Notes under the pieces: generated by a model
Seen by the model: only the letters and a program-made list of their open reading frames with translations
Database searches by the model: none
What the model was told of the DNA's origin: nothing
Shown here: positions 1 to 13,216 of the stretch, in pieces
Numbering within the stretch: the first letter of the stretch is position 1
How the letters are laid out: the number at the start of each line of letters is the position of its first letter
Program-made: the position numbers and the translations under genes
Source: Setoptus koraiensis
Lineage: Eukaryota; Arthropoda
Assembly (NCBI GenBank): GCA_048013815.1
Contig: CM106586.1
Coordinates: 10,230,001-10,294,000, forward strand
Direction of reading: 5' to 3'
Length of the DNA stretch: 64,000 nt

Positions 1-2480
1 TTATAAATTGCAAGTTTAGAAACAAGTGGCAACAACAACTACAGCAACTGCTTGAATCAACTGTTTCGCCTGCTGTTCTCAGTGAAGATAACCCATCCGA
101 TTGCTTACCTGGTAGTAGTGTAGGCTGCTTTTGTGTGTACAAAATGAACGATCCAAGTCGATCGAGAATCTTCTTATCAGTGGAATCGTATCAGGCCAGG
201 GCACAAAGCTATTACTACCACCACCACCACCACCACATGACCAACAACACCAAACACATAATACACACTAATTCCGTATAGCTGCTTACCTGCTCTCACT
301 CATGAATCTTGAGACGCCAAGACGTATGCAGGGACGATCTTGTTGTGTTGTTTAGTTGTTTTAATTGTACACCGATAGTTACTGTTCATGAACTCTTTAT
401 GTCCGAGAAATTATTAGTGGACGCCGGTATATATGATACAAGCTCACACACGAAAAGCAATATGTAGTAACATTGAGGCGGTACAGCAGCGTAAAGTCAC
501 CCTCTTACGGATGATATTTTTCTTATCATTGATCGAGCTAGTTGATCTAGGTAAAGGGTTGTTAAGGAAAAAAGAATAAGAGGGCGACTAAGACAAAATT
601 CAATTCCTATCAAGTGCAGCAACAACTTGCATAATACACATACATACATACATATATTTATTTATTTATTTATATATGTAGGGACGCATATACATCTCTT
701 TTTCAAATTGATTAATCTACTTTGTCAGCTTCACACAGTGCACAGAAATATATGTACAGAAAGAGCACCTGATGATGTAGACGCGGGTATGCATAATTAC
801 ATCTTTGTGTTCCACAAGCCACTATAAAAGTCTAATAGTGGGGTGCACGCAATTGATATTTAATATTGTGAGCACTTGCCTGTCCATGTTGGACTACTAC
901 CAGTACTACTACTACCTCCGAAGAGTCGATCGGCAATGGTGTAATCCCCATGAATTAACCCTTTTTAAATTAAATATTAAAAGATAGAGGTTCTTCTAAA
1001 TGATAGATAATTATTACATAATAGTAGTGGTCTACTATACGAACTCACTTGGTCAGTCTAAACTGCAAACTAAATGGGACCACTTTAAATAATGCAGTTC
1101 ACTTTAATTGGTAGTGAACATGATGGTGGTGTTGCTGTTGATAGTCAATATAATTGATATTTAGGTCAATTTAATGGAAGCTATGGTCTTAATCAACATG
1201 AAGAAAGAAAGTATTGAAACTATAGAAGAAAAACAAACGGGTAATGGTTCGAGTTGTTATTATCAACTATCGCAAGGTCTTACATGGAGAAGATAAAATA
1301 GCCTGAGATCATTTTAATGTGAGGGTACTTATTACTAGCACGAATAGTGAAACAAACAAACAGAAGAAAAGAGTTGAGGATGATGTTGTTTATTATTGTT
1401 AAGTAACATCAATTTAAAAGTACGAGTATCTAGATAGATTATTCTAATTTAATAATTATTTCTGTTTATATAGCATATCATAGTTTACATGTCTATATGT
1501 ATTTGATAACACATTTAAGTTGCGTAAAATATGAGCATTTTTTTATTTTTAGTATTTATATTTATGAACATAATCATTTAATGGGATAATTGATTGTCTG
1601 TATTACATGGTAATCGCATGTACAGAAAGTTCATACATATTTATTGTATGTATAACATTATGATGGTAACATATGCAAATGTTTGATAATTGTTGATCTG
1701 CTATTTGGCGCATAGATAAAAAAAAATCATGTGTCACTATATTTATTCATAGATAATTCTAATTACTTTGTATTATATAATAAAAAAGTGGATGCCATCG
1801 AATGATGCTATCAAATATACGACCTGCTGTAAAAGATTTACTAAAGCGATACCTCATCGATTCATCATTCTTTAGTTGGTCTTATTAGACCATATAGACT
1901 ATTTTTCGTTTATTGTCTCATACCATACTACGATGATGATAGCACACTTTAGTACTATCAGTATATAAAACTGGTGTTCGCCAAATATAGCACTAACAAC
2001 GTGCACTGGTTTCTAGCCGAATTCCGTGTATGTGTGATGTACAACCGAAAAAAGAAACTGCGATAAGGTGCTGCTTTAAATCAAATCAACTAATATTAGA
2101 AAGAACAGTGTATTCTGTTTGATTGGTAGTTCTCTTTGAACTAGTTTATTATTTTTTATTCTTTTGACCGCATCCAGTGCGTTTGGCTAGTAATAGGCGG
2201 AATGGCAATGGAAGTATACAATGCAACGGTGAATGCGCAAAATCGCTAATGATTCGCTCGTTGTTGCTAAATATACGTCGTGTCAGAAAGAAACGACAAC
2301 AAGGACAGAGACAGGATAGAGCAATAGATATACAGGTATATGGAAGCTTATAGGAGGTAACAAATCATTTTGTTTGTTGGTGTGAGAATGAGAGAATAAA
2401 AGTTGAAGGTATAAGAATAAGGAGAGCGCAAAGTGCATGCATTTCTCGTGTTGGCTTGATTACCCTGTTCTCAATCGTCC
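1..2480. other. AT-rich flank without a recognised gene
   Basis: AT-rich DNA with short simple repeats (TTTA-type near 655-680, CAC near 220-235). No ORF in it resembles a known protein. Two near-consensus minus-strand splice donors (AG|GTAAGC read on the minus strand, exon ends at about 290 and 109) hint at small exons of a minus-strand gene leaving the window to the left, but no coding frame can be confirmed. Confidence 0.5.
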
Positions 2481-2700
2481 GCCCCCTTCTTTTCTATAGA
2501 ACCGACACAACATTTTTGAGTAAAATAATGAAACGCTGACTTCAAGTAGTTGGATGCAACGCTAGCCGATGACCGTTATCAGCTATCAGGTCGCCGGAGC
2601 GGCTTCCAATAATGTTAGATGCCAAACCTGATGATGATGGCTGATGTTGGGAGCGAGGTTATTGGCGTCGCTGTCGACGCCATCAACCGCCTTCGCCGCC

Positions 2701-2725
2701 AACACACACACACACACACGCACAC
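2701..2725. repeat. CA dinucleotide microsatellite
   Basis: A run of ACACAC with one CACG interruption near the left edge of the GC-rich block. It is read as poly-Thr/His or Cys/Val in spurious frames. Confidence 0.9.
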
Positions 2726-4196
2726 TCTGGCGCAGGTAGGGAGCAAACTGTACAAACGGAGAGGACAGTGCATTCGAAAACAATGGCTGGTCAAGTTGGC
2801 AGAGATGATAATGATGATTTTGTGGCATGGAGTAGATAAGACGCGCAGAGCAGCGGTATGTTGTATCTTTTGATGCCTCCAATTGGTTTGGTGGCGATTC
2901 TTTTGCAAGTGGGCACGCATTTGAGCACGAGTAAAAAGTGGAATAATCGTGTTGCTCGTTGCTGTTGGCGTTAGTTGAGTTTGCCGGTGTGCCTGGTGGT
3001 GTCGATTGTTGGTCCATGCGAGCGCACCATTAAACTAAGCGACGGCGACGACGACGACGAGATACACATCAACAGGTAGTGGGCAACAAGTGGCCCACAA
3101 GCATAACCTCTGGCCAGCAGTTGGCTTCGGGAGGGATCTGTGTTGTGAGATGCTGTGGTGGTTGTGTTGATACAGCGTTGTTTAAGTGAAATGACACCAC
3201 CATCGCCACCGCCAACAACAAGTGCAACGCTTCAGAAGCCGCTTCACCGCAGCGCCAGAGCGCCGATAACGCCGCAGTGCTGATTCGGCATCAGTGATGC
3301 CACGGTAACGCCACAGCGACGCAAAGATGCAGAGAGCGTGCAACGATGTATTTGTTTGTCTGGCCGGACTGGAGATTGTCTAGTGGTGGTGTGAACTTGA
3401 GTAAGCTTATAGTACATGGTGCATAGCAAGAAGTGTGGTGTCGGCCGGCAACAATGCAGCAGCAGCAGCAGCCCGACAACAATAAGATCAGCCTGGCCTT
3501 ACCTGTGTGAGGTATCGCCCACTCGTGCCCATTCACAGTGGCCTGTTAGTGGGGCTGGTTTGTGTACAAGTTGCAAGTGGCGCAGGTTGCATGCGCCCTC
3601 CTCATCCCGTATGCTCGTTGGCCACGCTTGCTACCTGTGCGAATGCTACCTGTGGCCCGAATGGCGCTCATTGTGGACGCCATATCTTGCATCTGTTTAT
3701 TTACAGGTATTATATTGTGTTTTTGTGGATTAGTGTAGCGCCAATGGTAGACCACAAACAACAACAACAACAACAACAACGAGTTGTTGTTTTCGTGAAG
3801 CCAGCCAGCGCCACTGCCGCCCCGAGAAGACGCCACAACGAAGGACGGCCGCAGACAAGCGCCAGCGAGCGCTTAAAGGACACGGGGCGTGGTGCCTATG
3901 CGAGCTATAATGATATCTTAGGGCGGCATCTCGATAATTGTTGGCGATAAGTGCCGCGTCTAGTTGAGAAGTCGCTCTCGTCTTGCTGCGGATAAACCGC
4001 GCCACAGTGACCGTGCCGCGCTGACTATGCCGCGCTGACTATGGGGATGCGGCGGCGTTGGCAGTCGGCGCGACTATGAGCGCGCATTCTCGGACGAGCG
4101 CCGTGTGTGTCGCTGAGGAAATTCGCCACCGAAAGCGAGACCACGACAATAGGTGAGCCGGGCATAATGCGCTCGCATTAGGCAGATTTTTTGCCT

Positions 4197-4280
4197 TGCT
4201 CCTTACTCTGCTCCCTACTCTGCTCCCTACTCTGCTCCTTACTCTGCTCCTTACTCTGCTTCTTACTTTGCTTATTACCC
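4197..4280. repeat. 12-bp minisatellite, seven units
   Basis: Seven consecutive 12-bp units of the form TGCTCCTTACTC with single-base variation; the last two units are the most diverged. Because the unit is a multiple of three it gives a repetitive SKEQ/SREQ frame on the minus strand. I regard that as a by-product, since no gene context surrounds it. Confidence 0.9.
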
Positions 4281-5479
4281 CGCGTTTCGCTTCTCGCTCT
4301 GCGTTTTGCCTTGCTTTTGGGCTTGCGCTCTCCGCTTTTCACTTTCGAGCCAGCGCGGTAATTCTCGTCGCGCACATAACTCACCGTGTCCACAATTGAC
4401 TCAATTGAGTTGAGTTTGCGTTCAAACAATTCGCTGGCCGCTCATTTGCATGCTGTCCGACGATTTGTTGCCAGCAAATCGTTGGCAACGAATTGCTGGC
4501 AACCAATCAACGAGCGCGCCGCCAACGGGGCAAGCCACACAACAAGTGGCGCGCTGCCAGTCGACGCTGCCGGTTGCGCAATCGTGGCGGCGGCCGACTG
4601 CTCGTGGCAGCACGCCCCCGACTGCCGCTTCGAGCAACCAGAGCAACCGGTGGATTGGTTGAACCAACCAACCAAAGCCACGGTGCACAAAAAACGTGCT
4701 TGCTGCGGTAGCGAGCTGCCAGCAGCTCGCAATTGTGCCAGTGATACACGAGTGATGCCGAGCAAGCGCAACAACTGCGAATTGCCGCTCAAATAAGCGC
4801 ACAGCATGCCCAAACGAGGCCACGCCAGACACAGCGTTCTCTCAGAGAATTTGCCTGCCTGAGAATCTCAGGTGAATTATTACCGTGCCCCTCACAATGG
4901 CTGCGCCAGTGCGCAAAACAGGAAGCTCTTTCGCGTTTGTGCCGCGCTGATGCGTCGCGGCCAGTCTCGGCCAGCCTCGGCCTGCCCTGGCCGGCTCTCG
5001 GCGGGCTCTCGGCGTGACCTCGGCGGCGGCCCCCGAGCGCCGGAGAACATTGCACTTTGCACAATCATTGTGCCACAATGTGCCTGTTGGAATTGCAAAC
5101 GAGATGCGCGCACACCAGCATGTCGGTGCCGGCGACTTGTGCGCAAAGTCGCCTGTTGGCACAAACAGGTTACCTCATTGTGTTTGTTCTGTCCATTCTG
5201 TGCAACATGCAAATGGAAGCCAGCGTGAATGGCCGACAAGTGATCTCAATTGTCTGCTATTCACGCGTGTGTCAAGTGTGTGTCTTGGAAACTGCCCAAG
5301 TCTCTCACAAGTCAGTGTGTGTAACACAATATGGGCGACATTGCCGCTGTTGTCATACGCTCATGCGATGAGTTTCGGCGATGAGTTTCGGCGACGAATT
5401 TCAGCAGTCGCCGCTGTGGCACTGCGTCATGACGCAATGATGCCGGCCACAGCAGCCACTGGCCAGTCACTTGAAAGTT

Positions 5480-5497
5480 GCGCGCGCGCGCGCGCGC
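5480..5497. repeat. Alternating GC run (possible Z-DNA tract)
   Basis: An uninterrupted alternating G/C run of about 17 bases. A second one of about 16 bases lies at 6840-6855. Alternating GC is the classic sequence able to adopt left-handed DNA. Two such tracts 1.3 kb apart are unusual in an otherwise AT-rich genome. Confidence 0.85.
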
Positions 5498-5550
5498 CAT
5501 TATGTGTGCACTGGTTGCGTAATGGGTTCGTTGCGCTCTCTCCCTCTGTG

Positions 5551-5592
5551 CCACAGAGTCTGTGCCATAGAGTCTGTGCCATAGAGTCTGTG
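5551..5592. repeat. 14-bp tandem repeat, three units
   Basis: Three consecutive 14-bp units (CCATAGAGTCTGTG, the first with CCACAGAG) inside the GC-rich block. The copies are nearly identical, indicating recent expansion. Confidence 0.85.
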
Positions 5593-7080
5593 GCCGTCGT
5601 TTGGGCCACACGATATGGCTGTCACTTTAGAGTGCAGAGTCTGGAGTCCAGACACCAAACCAACGTTTGGTGTGCGCAACACGCCGGCTCACATTGTCAG
5701 ACTACAAACCGCAGCGAGCGGCGGGCCTCCCCGCTGCTCGCTGCCGGCCGAACCCGGACGAGCCCAGCCGAAGCCCAGCAGAAGCCGGGCGATGATTTGC
5801 GAGGTGCCTCACTGGTGATTTCAACAAGTCGTTTGTGCGCGCCGTCGTCGTCGTCGGCAAACTCACCGGGCACCGACCGCGCTCCCTGTTGCCGCCGCCG
5901 CCGCCTCCAATCTCGGCCGTGTAACGAGTGCCCGGTCGGACCGACTGGCGTCCACTCGAGCCCGCCGTGCGCCGCGTTCGGCCATGAACTGACTTTAAAC
6001 TCTTTCTTTTGCCGCTCTCAACTCTTTCTTTGCTCGCTTGTCTCGCTTTGCTCGCTTTCGACCCGCTCTTGTCGCTCGTCTCGCTGTGCCTCGAACCCGT
6101 GCGCTCTCGCTCGCAGCGCCGCCGGCCTCAAGATTAGCCGGCGACGCGGTGTGCGGAGTGGCCGCACTGGCCGCAGAGGATGCGCCGGGCAAACGATGCG
6201 CAAACAGCGACAATCCGCAGGAACGCGACCTCGTCTGAGAATGTCGGGCTGAGATGCGGTGCCCGTTGCCGGGCGATTTGCCCATTTGAGGCGCCTCCGC
6301 TCCCTGCAAGCTCGCAGCGAGCGCAGCAACCGCCAACTGAGCCAACCGACTTGCGAGCCAACTGAGCGAGCGGCCAGTGAGCGAGTCGCAACTGGACACT
6401 GCTGGCCGCCGGTCAGTCGGTTGGCGCGCGTTCGTGGTCAATGACTTCATCGGCTGCTGGCGCTGCACGCGTCGCAACAGTGCCAACAGCACAGAGTGGC
6501 AACAACACAGAGTGGCAACAACATAAATTGGCAACAACAAAACGCAGCAGCGGCATAATGGTGACGTAATATGCCAAGAGTGGACTTTTTGAGGCAAAAC
6601 AAATGCGTCGTTGGAATGGTCAGTGGACACGACGCGACACACACAATCAAGCGCGGTGCTCGTGGCACTGCGGCTATTGGCCCCGCCGGTGCGCTGCCAA
6701 AAGTAGTTAGAGATGCCACTTGCGCACAGTTGGCCACTTTATTCTAATCAATTTGCGGCTGGTGCCCCCCCCCCCAGAGCCAAAAAGCCACTGGGATGCT
6801 GAATAATGTAAAAGTTTGTGACCAACTGGTTGAGGGGGCCGCGCGCGCGCGCGCGGCCGATCGCTAATGAGCCGGCCAATGTCCCAAATGGCCAGTTGGC
6901 TGGCATGTGTGTCTGGCAGAGAGAACACGATTCGGCGGCTCGATATTCTCCGGCGAGCCCATTAATATTGGCCATCAATGGTGGGCTGTCGCGTCGTTTG
7001 GTGCACTGGCCAGTTCCGATGGCCATCGCCGTCCATCGGCCGTCCATTACCACGAGCCACAGCTCGATGAATTGAGCCCA

Positions 7081-7146
7081 ACAAACAGCGAGCCCGACAA
7101 ACAGCGAGCCCGACGACAAACAGCGAGCTCGACAAACAGCGAGCTG
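7081..7146. repeat. Imperfect tandem repeat around ACAAACAGCGAGC
   Basis: Four copies of a 13-bp core ACAAACAGCGAGC, separated by CCG-type spacers of variable length. It lies in the GC-rich block and has no coding context. Confidence 0.8.
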
Positions 7147-10100
7147 GCGGGCTCAATGTAGCATTGAGCTGCGTCTGGCCGTTATGTCGGGATGCGTCGT
7201 CGACTTGCGAGCCAGGATGACGCAATCAAATATATGGGGCCGGTTTATTGTCGACTGATGGCGCGCAACAAAGTATAAATATGGCCAGTGGAGCGCGATG
7301 AGATGCGACATTTCATCGTGCAACGGTGCACTTTTCCGTCCGCCAGCAGCGCCGCGCGGATATATTGACGCTGCTCATCACTACTTATATATATACTGTC
7401 TATATATTGTGGGCCCATATGCCGCACGGGCAAGTGGCCCAAATTGTTTGTGTGTCCACTTGTGACACACACACACAACTCGTCGTGACTTGAGTTGTGG
7501 CACCAATGTTTGCCAGACAAACGCACAATCGGACGTCTCTATCGGGAGCGCCATATATCAACATCACTGTGTGTGTATGCAGTTTATATGTGACAACGTA
7601 TTTATATTGCGTAATGACGTAATGTCGTTGTCTGCCTGCCAGCGGTGAACGTTGCAGCAAGACACACAAAATAGCTGCGCCAGTGGCTCAAGTCGCTGCA
7701 CTCCGGTCGGACTGCAGCACACCTAGCGGCCAGCTAACGTATCGTGGCGTGGCAATCATTTGTGCATTTAAGCCGATATGTCTCGATACATATTTGCTTT
7801 GTGGCTCGTCCGCACACACACACACACATACTACATGCTACATACTAGTACATGTATTGCTGAGAGAGCCCACGACATCAGTCCGCACGCATGATAGATG
7901 AAATACGAATGAAGCTCTCCGGGGGCCCCATTAAATCATACATTCACAATATATAGTGCGTATAGTGTGTATGAATTGTGCACAAAGACAATGTGTAGCC
8001 ATGGCCACAATTTGTGTTTGTGAGCCCAATACGCGCACTACCCGCGCAAGTACGTGCAAGTAACAAAACGCGCCACGCGGTGACATGGTTACATCATCGT
8101 CATACATCGACAGACACCGGCACAGTCGCCACCCATAGCTGGCCGTGGCGCCCCCACAATTTACAACGCGCTGCTTGTTAGAGGCCCGCGCGAGACTAGA
8201 ATTTTCGGCACTAGATATTGCAAGCTCATTATGATTTCAGTTGTGCACTGACTGTGTAGACACTGTAACACACTGACATTGTGAACAGTTATGTAAATCT
8301 GCATTATGGTAGCGCCGTCCGACGATTAGTCACTCTGCCGCTGCCACTAAATATAGAGCACGTTCGGCCAGGCTGACACGCTGAGCTGGCGAGCACTCCG
8401 ACTCACAGGAAACGCACTGACACCAGCTAATAATCTAGCCGACGTCGGGCCCGTTGCCGGCCTGGCCAATCTCTCGCCGTTGGCCTGACAAGTCTCTTGC
8501 CGAGGGCCTGACAAGTCGCTCTTGTCGTTGGCCAGTTGCCCGCTCGGCGACTGCCCACGACAAGGGGCCAGCGACTGGCGCGAGCGGCCTTTGTCTTGCC
8601 TCAAAGTTTGGGAGCCCCAGAGTTTGGGGGCCTCAGAGTTGGGGGGCCGCAGAGTTTGGGGCTTCCAGCGGGCGGCTCGAGAGCTCGCTCGTGGGCCATT
8701 GCTAGTGCCCACGACAAGCCAACTCTTGTGCGTGTTCGCGTTGCAGATTATCTCGCATCTCGACCAATTGCGTATGCAGTTGCTCCATTAAGTTGCACCC
8801 ACTGCGGCTCTCAATTTACTCTCGCTTCTGGCTCTGCCCGTGTGGCCATACAATGGGCCCCATTGCGAGTGACTCTGACAAAACAATTTCTGCAACTCGG
8901 GCCCGCAACACGCACACGCGAAGATTAACATTTAAACAAAACCAATAAGCGCGCCACTTGCGTAATAAGTGAGTCGAGCAGTCGATCGCTGGCGCCATCT
9001 ATGACAGCGGGCCCGCTTGAGCTGCAGCAGCGGCGGCAGCAGCAGCAGCGGCAGCAGCATCTCGGCAAGTAAATGTTTTATGCCAAGTGAAGTATGGCAA
9101 GCTGATAGATCGATCGACCATTTTGTGCGCCGGGCTCGACGAAGAATCGGGCAAACACTTGAGAGTGCACAGTTCAATTCGAGTTTGGCCCTCACGAGCT
9201 TGGCAAGTCTAGTTGCGCCGCAGTGACACGAGCCAGGGCCGCTGCTTGCAAGTCACTTGTAAGTCACAAGTTGCGCGTCACAGGACGGCTGCTGCACCGG
9301 TGTGGCAATTTGCCAGAGCGATTCACTTTGTTGTCGGTGCTTGGTTGTTGCTGTCGTTGTTGGCGCTGTCGTTGTTGCCGTTGTTGCTGCTGCTGCAAGT
9401 GTGTAGTTTGGTTTGTTCACTCGCCAACAGAGCATAGCCAGGGCGCACAGTTACATAAGAGACGAGAACAGTTGCATGGGAGACACGGTAATGAACACAC
9501 ACACACAGCAACAATAATGACACACGCCGGGCTACAATCTTTTCATTAGGCCCGCACCAGCTTGAGCTGTAGCTGGGGCCAAGGCACATTTATACGCGGC
9601 TATACGCGGCGCATAGTGTATGGATATTTATAGTACGACATGATGGATGGCCGAGAGGGGCCAACTTGTGCGCTGCGAGACAGGCAACAATACGCAGATG
9701 ATGGCAAAATCACAACAACCATCGCCAGTCTCGATGATCGCTCGCTACAAACATAGTTGCACTTGCGTCTAAACTTGAACCATGCCCACTGTGCCACACT
9801 GCATGCCATGTAAACTATGTAAAACTAAAACCGAAACCTAACCCGAAACAAGCTGCCATTCGGGCCCCAATTTGTTGTGGGGCCCCAAATGGCGACCGGC
9901 GACTGGCAACTGGCAACTGGCAGCGCTAGTGGCGACGTGTTGTGTCATGTTTGGCTCGCGATGATAGTTTGAGTCGGACAGATGATGGCCTTGTTAGGCG
10001 GTTAGCTGTCGACATGCATTTAAAAGGTTCGCATCGCGACTTGAAACACATTTTCTGCATTGCGTCGCTCGCATTTCGTCGCCGGCCCCAATGAGGCTCA

Positions 10101-10292
10101 GTGCGGTGTGCAGTCTCGGCGTGTAAACGGGGTCTGGCAGAGAGAAAGAAACAGACAGAGATTGGCAGACGCCACAAATACACCGATGGCGCTGTGACAA
10201 GGCCGAATGTTTGCCAGCAGTTTGCCGGCGGTTTGAATCGCAGCCGGGCTGTCTCGTCACCTCGTTGCCAGGTTGCCGATTGCCAGTTCGCC

Positions 10293-10356
10293 GAGTTGCC
10301 AGGCTGCCGAGTTGCCAGGCTGCCGAGTTGCCAGGCTGCCGAGTTGCCAGGTCGCC
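10293..10356. repeat. 16-bp minisatellite, four units
   Basis: Four consecutive 16-bp units of GAGTTGCCAGGCTGCC, the last slightly diverged. More degenerate copies of the GTTGCCAG core lie just upstream from about 10264. The unit is rich in TTGCCAG, a word common throughout the GC-rich block, which suggests local slippage of block-specific vocabulary. Confidence 0.9.
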
Positions 10357-11640
10357 CAGTTGTCAGGTTGACCTCCCCGAGGGCCGCGGTGTGTGGCCAA
10401 CCTCGAAGGCAGCTCGTGGCAGCAGTTTGCGCGTGCTGCAAGCGTGTTCGGCGGGCCCCGGCCGCTCTAATTCAATATCGAAACATTGGCCAGCGCCGGC
10501 ATTACAAGCGCAACAAAAACAGAGGCGACAACGACAGCTACACTAATCATGTTTTCGGGGTTAGATTATGTTTTGCCCGAGGCGCTTGTTTGGTACTTCT
10601 TGACACACACACACACACTATGAGACACACACAGAATCGGACGGCCAAGCCGAGCTTTGCGGGCTCCTCGTGGCACCTCCAGTGGGCTCGTCAGTGGCTA
10701 GTTAGGCGCACTGGGGCCCCGATGCGAGCTGGCGCTGCCAGCCGCCCCGAAGACATGACAAGCGACACAAATGTCTCACAAATGTCTTGGCCAGTCGCGC
10801 CCGTGCCAAGCAACAAAATATCACATTATATCGCATTGGCCGCCCTCTCTCGGCCGAGCGGCATGACAGGCCGCACTCGGCCACGCTTTGCCAGGCCACA
10901 TTCGGCCATACTTTGCCGGGCCCTAGTTGGCGCTGCTCGGCGCCACCTACTGGATCAGTGGTACTGATCGCCGGAACGGGCCGCTGGCCGCCCGAACGAG
11001 CTGCTAAATGTGACGCCTGTGCCCGAGTGGCCGCTCGCCTCGACCGAGCGGCCGGCCAGAGGCGCGCTGCAGATTGCGACCGGCCGCGGTGCCAGATTCA
11101 ATTATTTTGCGCCCCGCGCGGCAGCGCGGCGCTTTTTTATGCGGGCCCCGTTGCGTTTGTGCGGCCCGCACTGTTCGCGTTCCGGCAGCAGCGCTGCACG
11201 GTGCGGGCCCCACTGGCGTGAGCGAACAAAGTGAACAGGCCGAACCCAGTGACGAAAGTGGCTCGTTGTGGCAACTTATTGTTACGACTGTGTGTTGCGC
11301 CATAACTTATGGCGTGTCGGCGTGACTCGCGCCGAGCAAACGGGCCCCACTCTATTTGGTTTCGCCACCTTCGTGTCGTTTCCTGGCCGATTTATCGCTG
11401 CCACTGCTGGCGCCGCCGCCGCCGCTTTTAAGTCGCCACTGGCCGCGCGTGCTGGCGCGCCTCGGTGTGTAATTCGAGCACATTGCGATCGACTTGTGCA
11501 TCACTTGCACAAGTGCCCCCCGCAACATCTCATCAAAAGCCGCTGAGCGCGGCCTGTGCAGCGGGCCTCTCGAGGGGGCGCCCCGAAGAAGCGCGTGTCT
11601 TCGCTGCGCGCAGCACGCGCTTTTTGTGCCAGCTCAAACG

Positions 11641-11694
11641 CGTATTTAGCGTATATGGCGTATATGGCGTATATAGCGTATATAGCGTATATAG
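11641..11694. repeat. 9-bp tandem repeat, six units
   Basis: Six consecutive 9-bp units CGTATATRG, the first CGTATTTAG. It is an AT-rich island inside GC-rich DNA and creates several TATA-like words in a row. It could affect transcription initiation, but no gene start is evident beside it. Confidence 0.9.
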
Positions 11695-12539
11695 CGGCGC
11701 TATGATAGCGCTGCTCGGCGATTCGGGGCCCCAAAAGCCAGTGGCAGTTGGCTCACTGTGACTCACGGTCTGTGAGCCACAACAACGTATCGTGTCGCTG
11801 TGAGCAGTGTGCACGCGGCGCGCGCCATTGTGTGCTGGCCAAGCCTCGCAGCTCGCCACTAGCGATTCGCTAGGCACACTTACAAGTATTGCTTGTGTGC
11901 ATACAATTGTGCGATAAGCTTGCAAGCGAATCTCTTGTGGCGCCGATGCACAGCGATGCAAAATGCGCAGGCGCAACCAATGGGTTGCACAACATTACGC
12001 AACATAACATTACTTATCCTTGGGCGCGCGCGCGCACATTATGTAACTTAAGCGAGCGCGATGCGGGGCCCCACTGGCGTGCGTGTGCCATCGAACTGGC
12101 AAAGATAGCGCTGGTTGGGGGGACGCGGAGCCCATTCATTGTAACCGTTGTGAGGGCTACAACGGCTATAACGGTGTGTGTGTGTGCGTGTGTGTGTGCG
12201 TGTGGCTCCGTGGGCACCCAAATACTGATTGTCTGGCCTGCGATACTTTACAGCGTGCACGACGGTTTGGCGGGGCCCCCGGATCGGCCAAAGAGTAGCC
12301 CACAAGTACATTATATTGGGCGCGTTACTTTCGCAACGTCTGCCTGCAACAACAACGGCGCCCAAAAACAAGTTGCTGTCCCGAGAGGGCCCCTGGCGCG
12401 CGTGCGTCATTGTTTATCTGTCTGGCTGGCCACTGTTTTGCGCTGGCCGATCGCTGTTTTGTGCTGGCTGTGCAGCCAACAAAGAACCAACGACAACGAC
12501 AACAACACTCGTATCATTATTATCGCCGTGTCCTAATGC

Positions 12540-13063
12540 AGTCACACAATCACAACAGCAACGACAACAACGACGACAACGACAACGACACCAACAACAA
12601 CAACAACAACAACAGCAACAACAACACTGGCACTGGGCGAGCTGGCATAGGTGGGTGAACGGGCGACGAAACAACACAGTAGCAGCGACACTTGCAATAG
12701 AAGACGCAACCAGAAAAAAACAAGTGACCATCGCGGCCAGCATCAAATCCGACATCGATCCATCATTGCATTGTTAGGCGCGATCAATTTGCAGTTATTT
12801 GCATTGATTCGCGAGCCAGCCAGAGCCAACTGTCAATATATTGTGCAGCGTTGTGTTGCGTCTCGTGGAGCGTCATTGATCAGTTTATTGTCGACTGTTC
12901 GCCAGAGAGATATTGCGCGCGCGAGAGTGGAGCTGACACACAATAGCGCACCACAACAACAACAGCAGCAACAACAACAACAACGACAACAACAACGACA
13001 ACAACAGCAGCAACAACAACAACGACAACAACAGCAGCAACAACAACAACGACAACAACAACC
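12540..13063. repeat. CAA/CAG/CGA-rich trinucleotide tracts
   Basis: Two dense CAR-type tracts (about 12545-12628 and 12951-13063) precede the scramblase start at 13217. In the plus frame they would encode polyglutamine with Arg interruptions, but that frame is closed at 13073 and does not join the scramblase frame. They probably lie in the promoter or 5' untranslated region of that gene. Confidence 0.8.
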
Positions 13064-13216
13064 AGTCAGTTGAGGCATTCGCTGACCGACTGACTGACAA
13101 TTGAGTGCTCACGCGACGCAAGAGCCGAGTCACGAGAAACTTATTTTTGTATACATTTTTAAATAAATATCCATACTGCACACACAAGCGCACAGCGTTA
13201 CACAGAGACTGCAATC

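Larger units (their letters stand above)
2481..13216. other. GC-rich, repeat-rich block without a recognised gene
   Basis: Composition changes abruptly from AT-rich to GC- and CpG-rich at about 2.5 kb and stays so into the scramblase gene at 13.2 kb. The block holds CA/TG, GC and CAA/CAG runs, several minisatellites, and many GGGCCC palindromes (for example near 9872, 9890, 10455, 11145, 11340, 11726, 12065, 12274). Long ORFs on both strands, up to about 400 codons near 5014-6252, are expected from the scarcity of stop codons. None resembles a protein family and their composition follows the repeats. It may be an unusual intergenic or 5'-regulatory region of the scramblase gene. A non-coding RNA cannot be excluded. 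Confidence 0.6.

Noticed and set aside
2586-3017. Minus-strand ATG ORF beginning MDQQSTPPGTPANS
   Set aside because: The first 40 residues look protein-like, but the rest translates a CA repeat, and no donor or partner exon was found.
4178-4429. Minus-strand ORF with SKEQ/SREQ repeats
   Set aside because: It is the translation of the 12-bp minisatellite; there are no flanking coding features.
5014-6252. 412-codon plus-strand ORF in the GC-rich block
   Set aside because: Composition follows local repeats and CpG richness, opposite-strand frames are also open, and no domain or splice context is visible. GC-rich DNA lacks stop codons by chance.
10101-10967. 288-codon plus-strand ORF
   Set aside because: It runs through the 16-bp minisatellite and CA repeats and resembles no family.
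12833-13214. Poly-Cys and poly-Leu ORFs on the minus strand
   Set aside because: They are reverse translations of the CAA/CAG tract.
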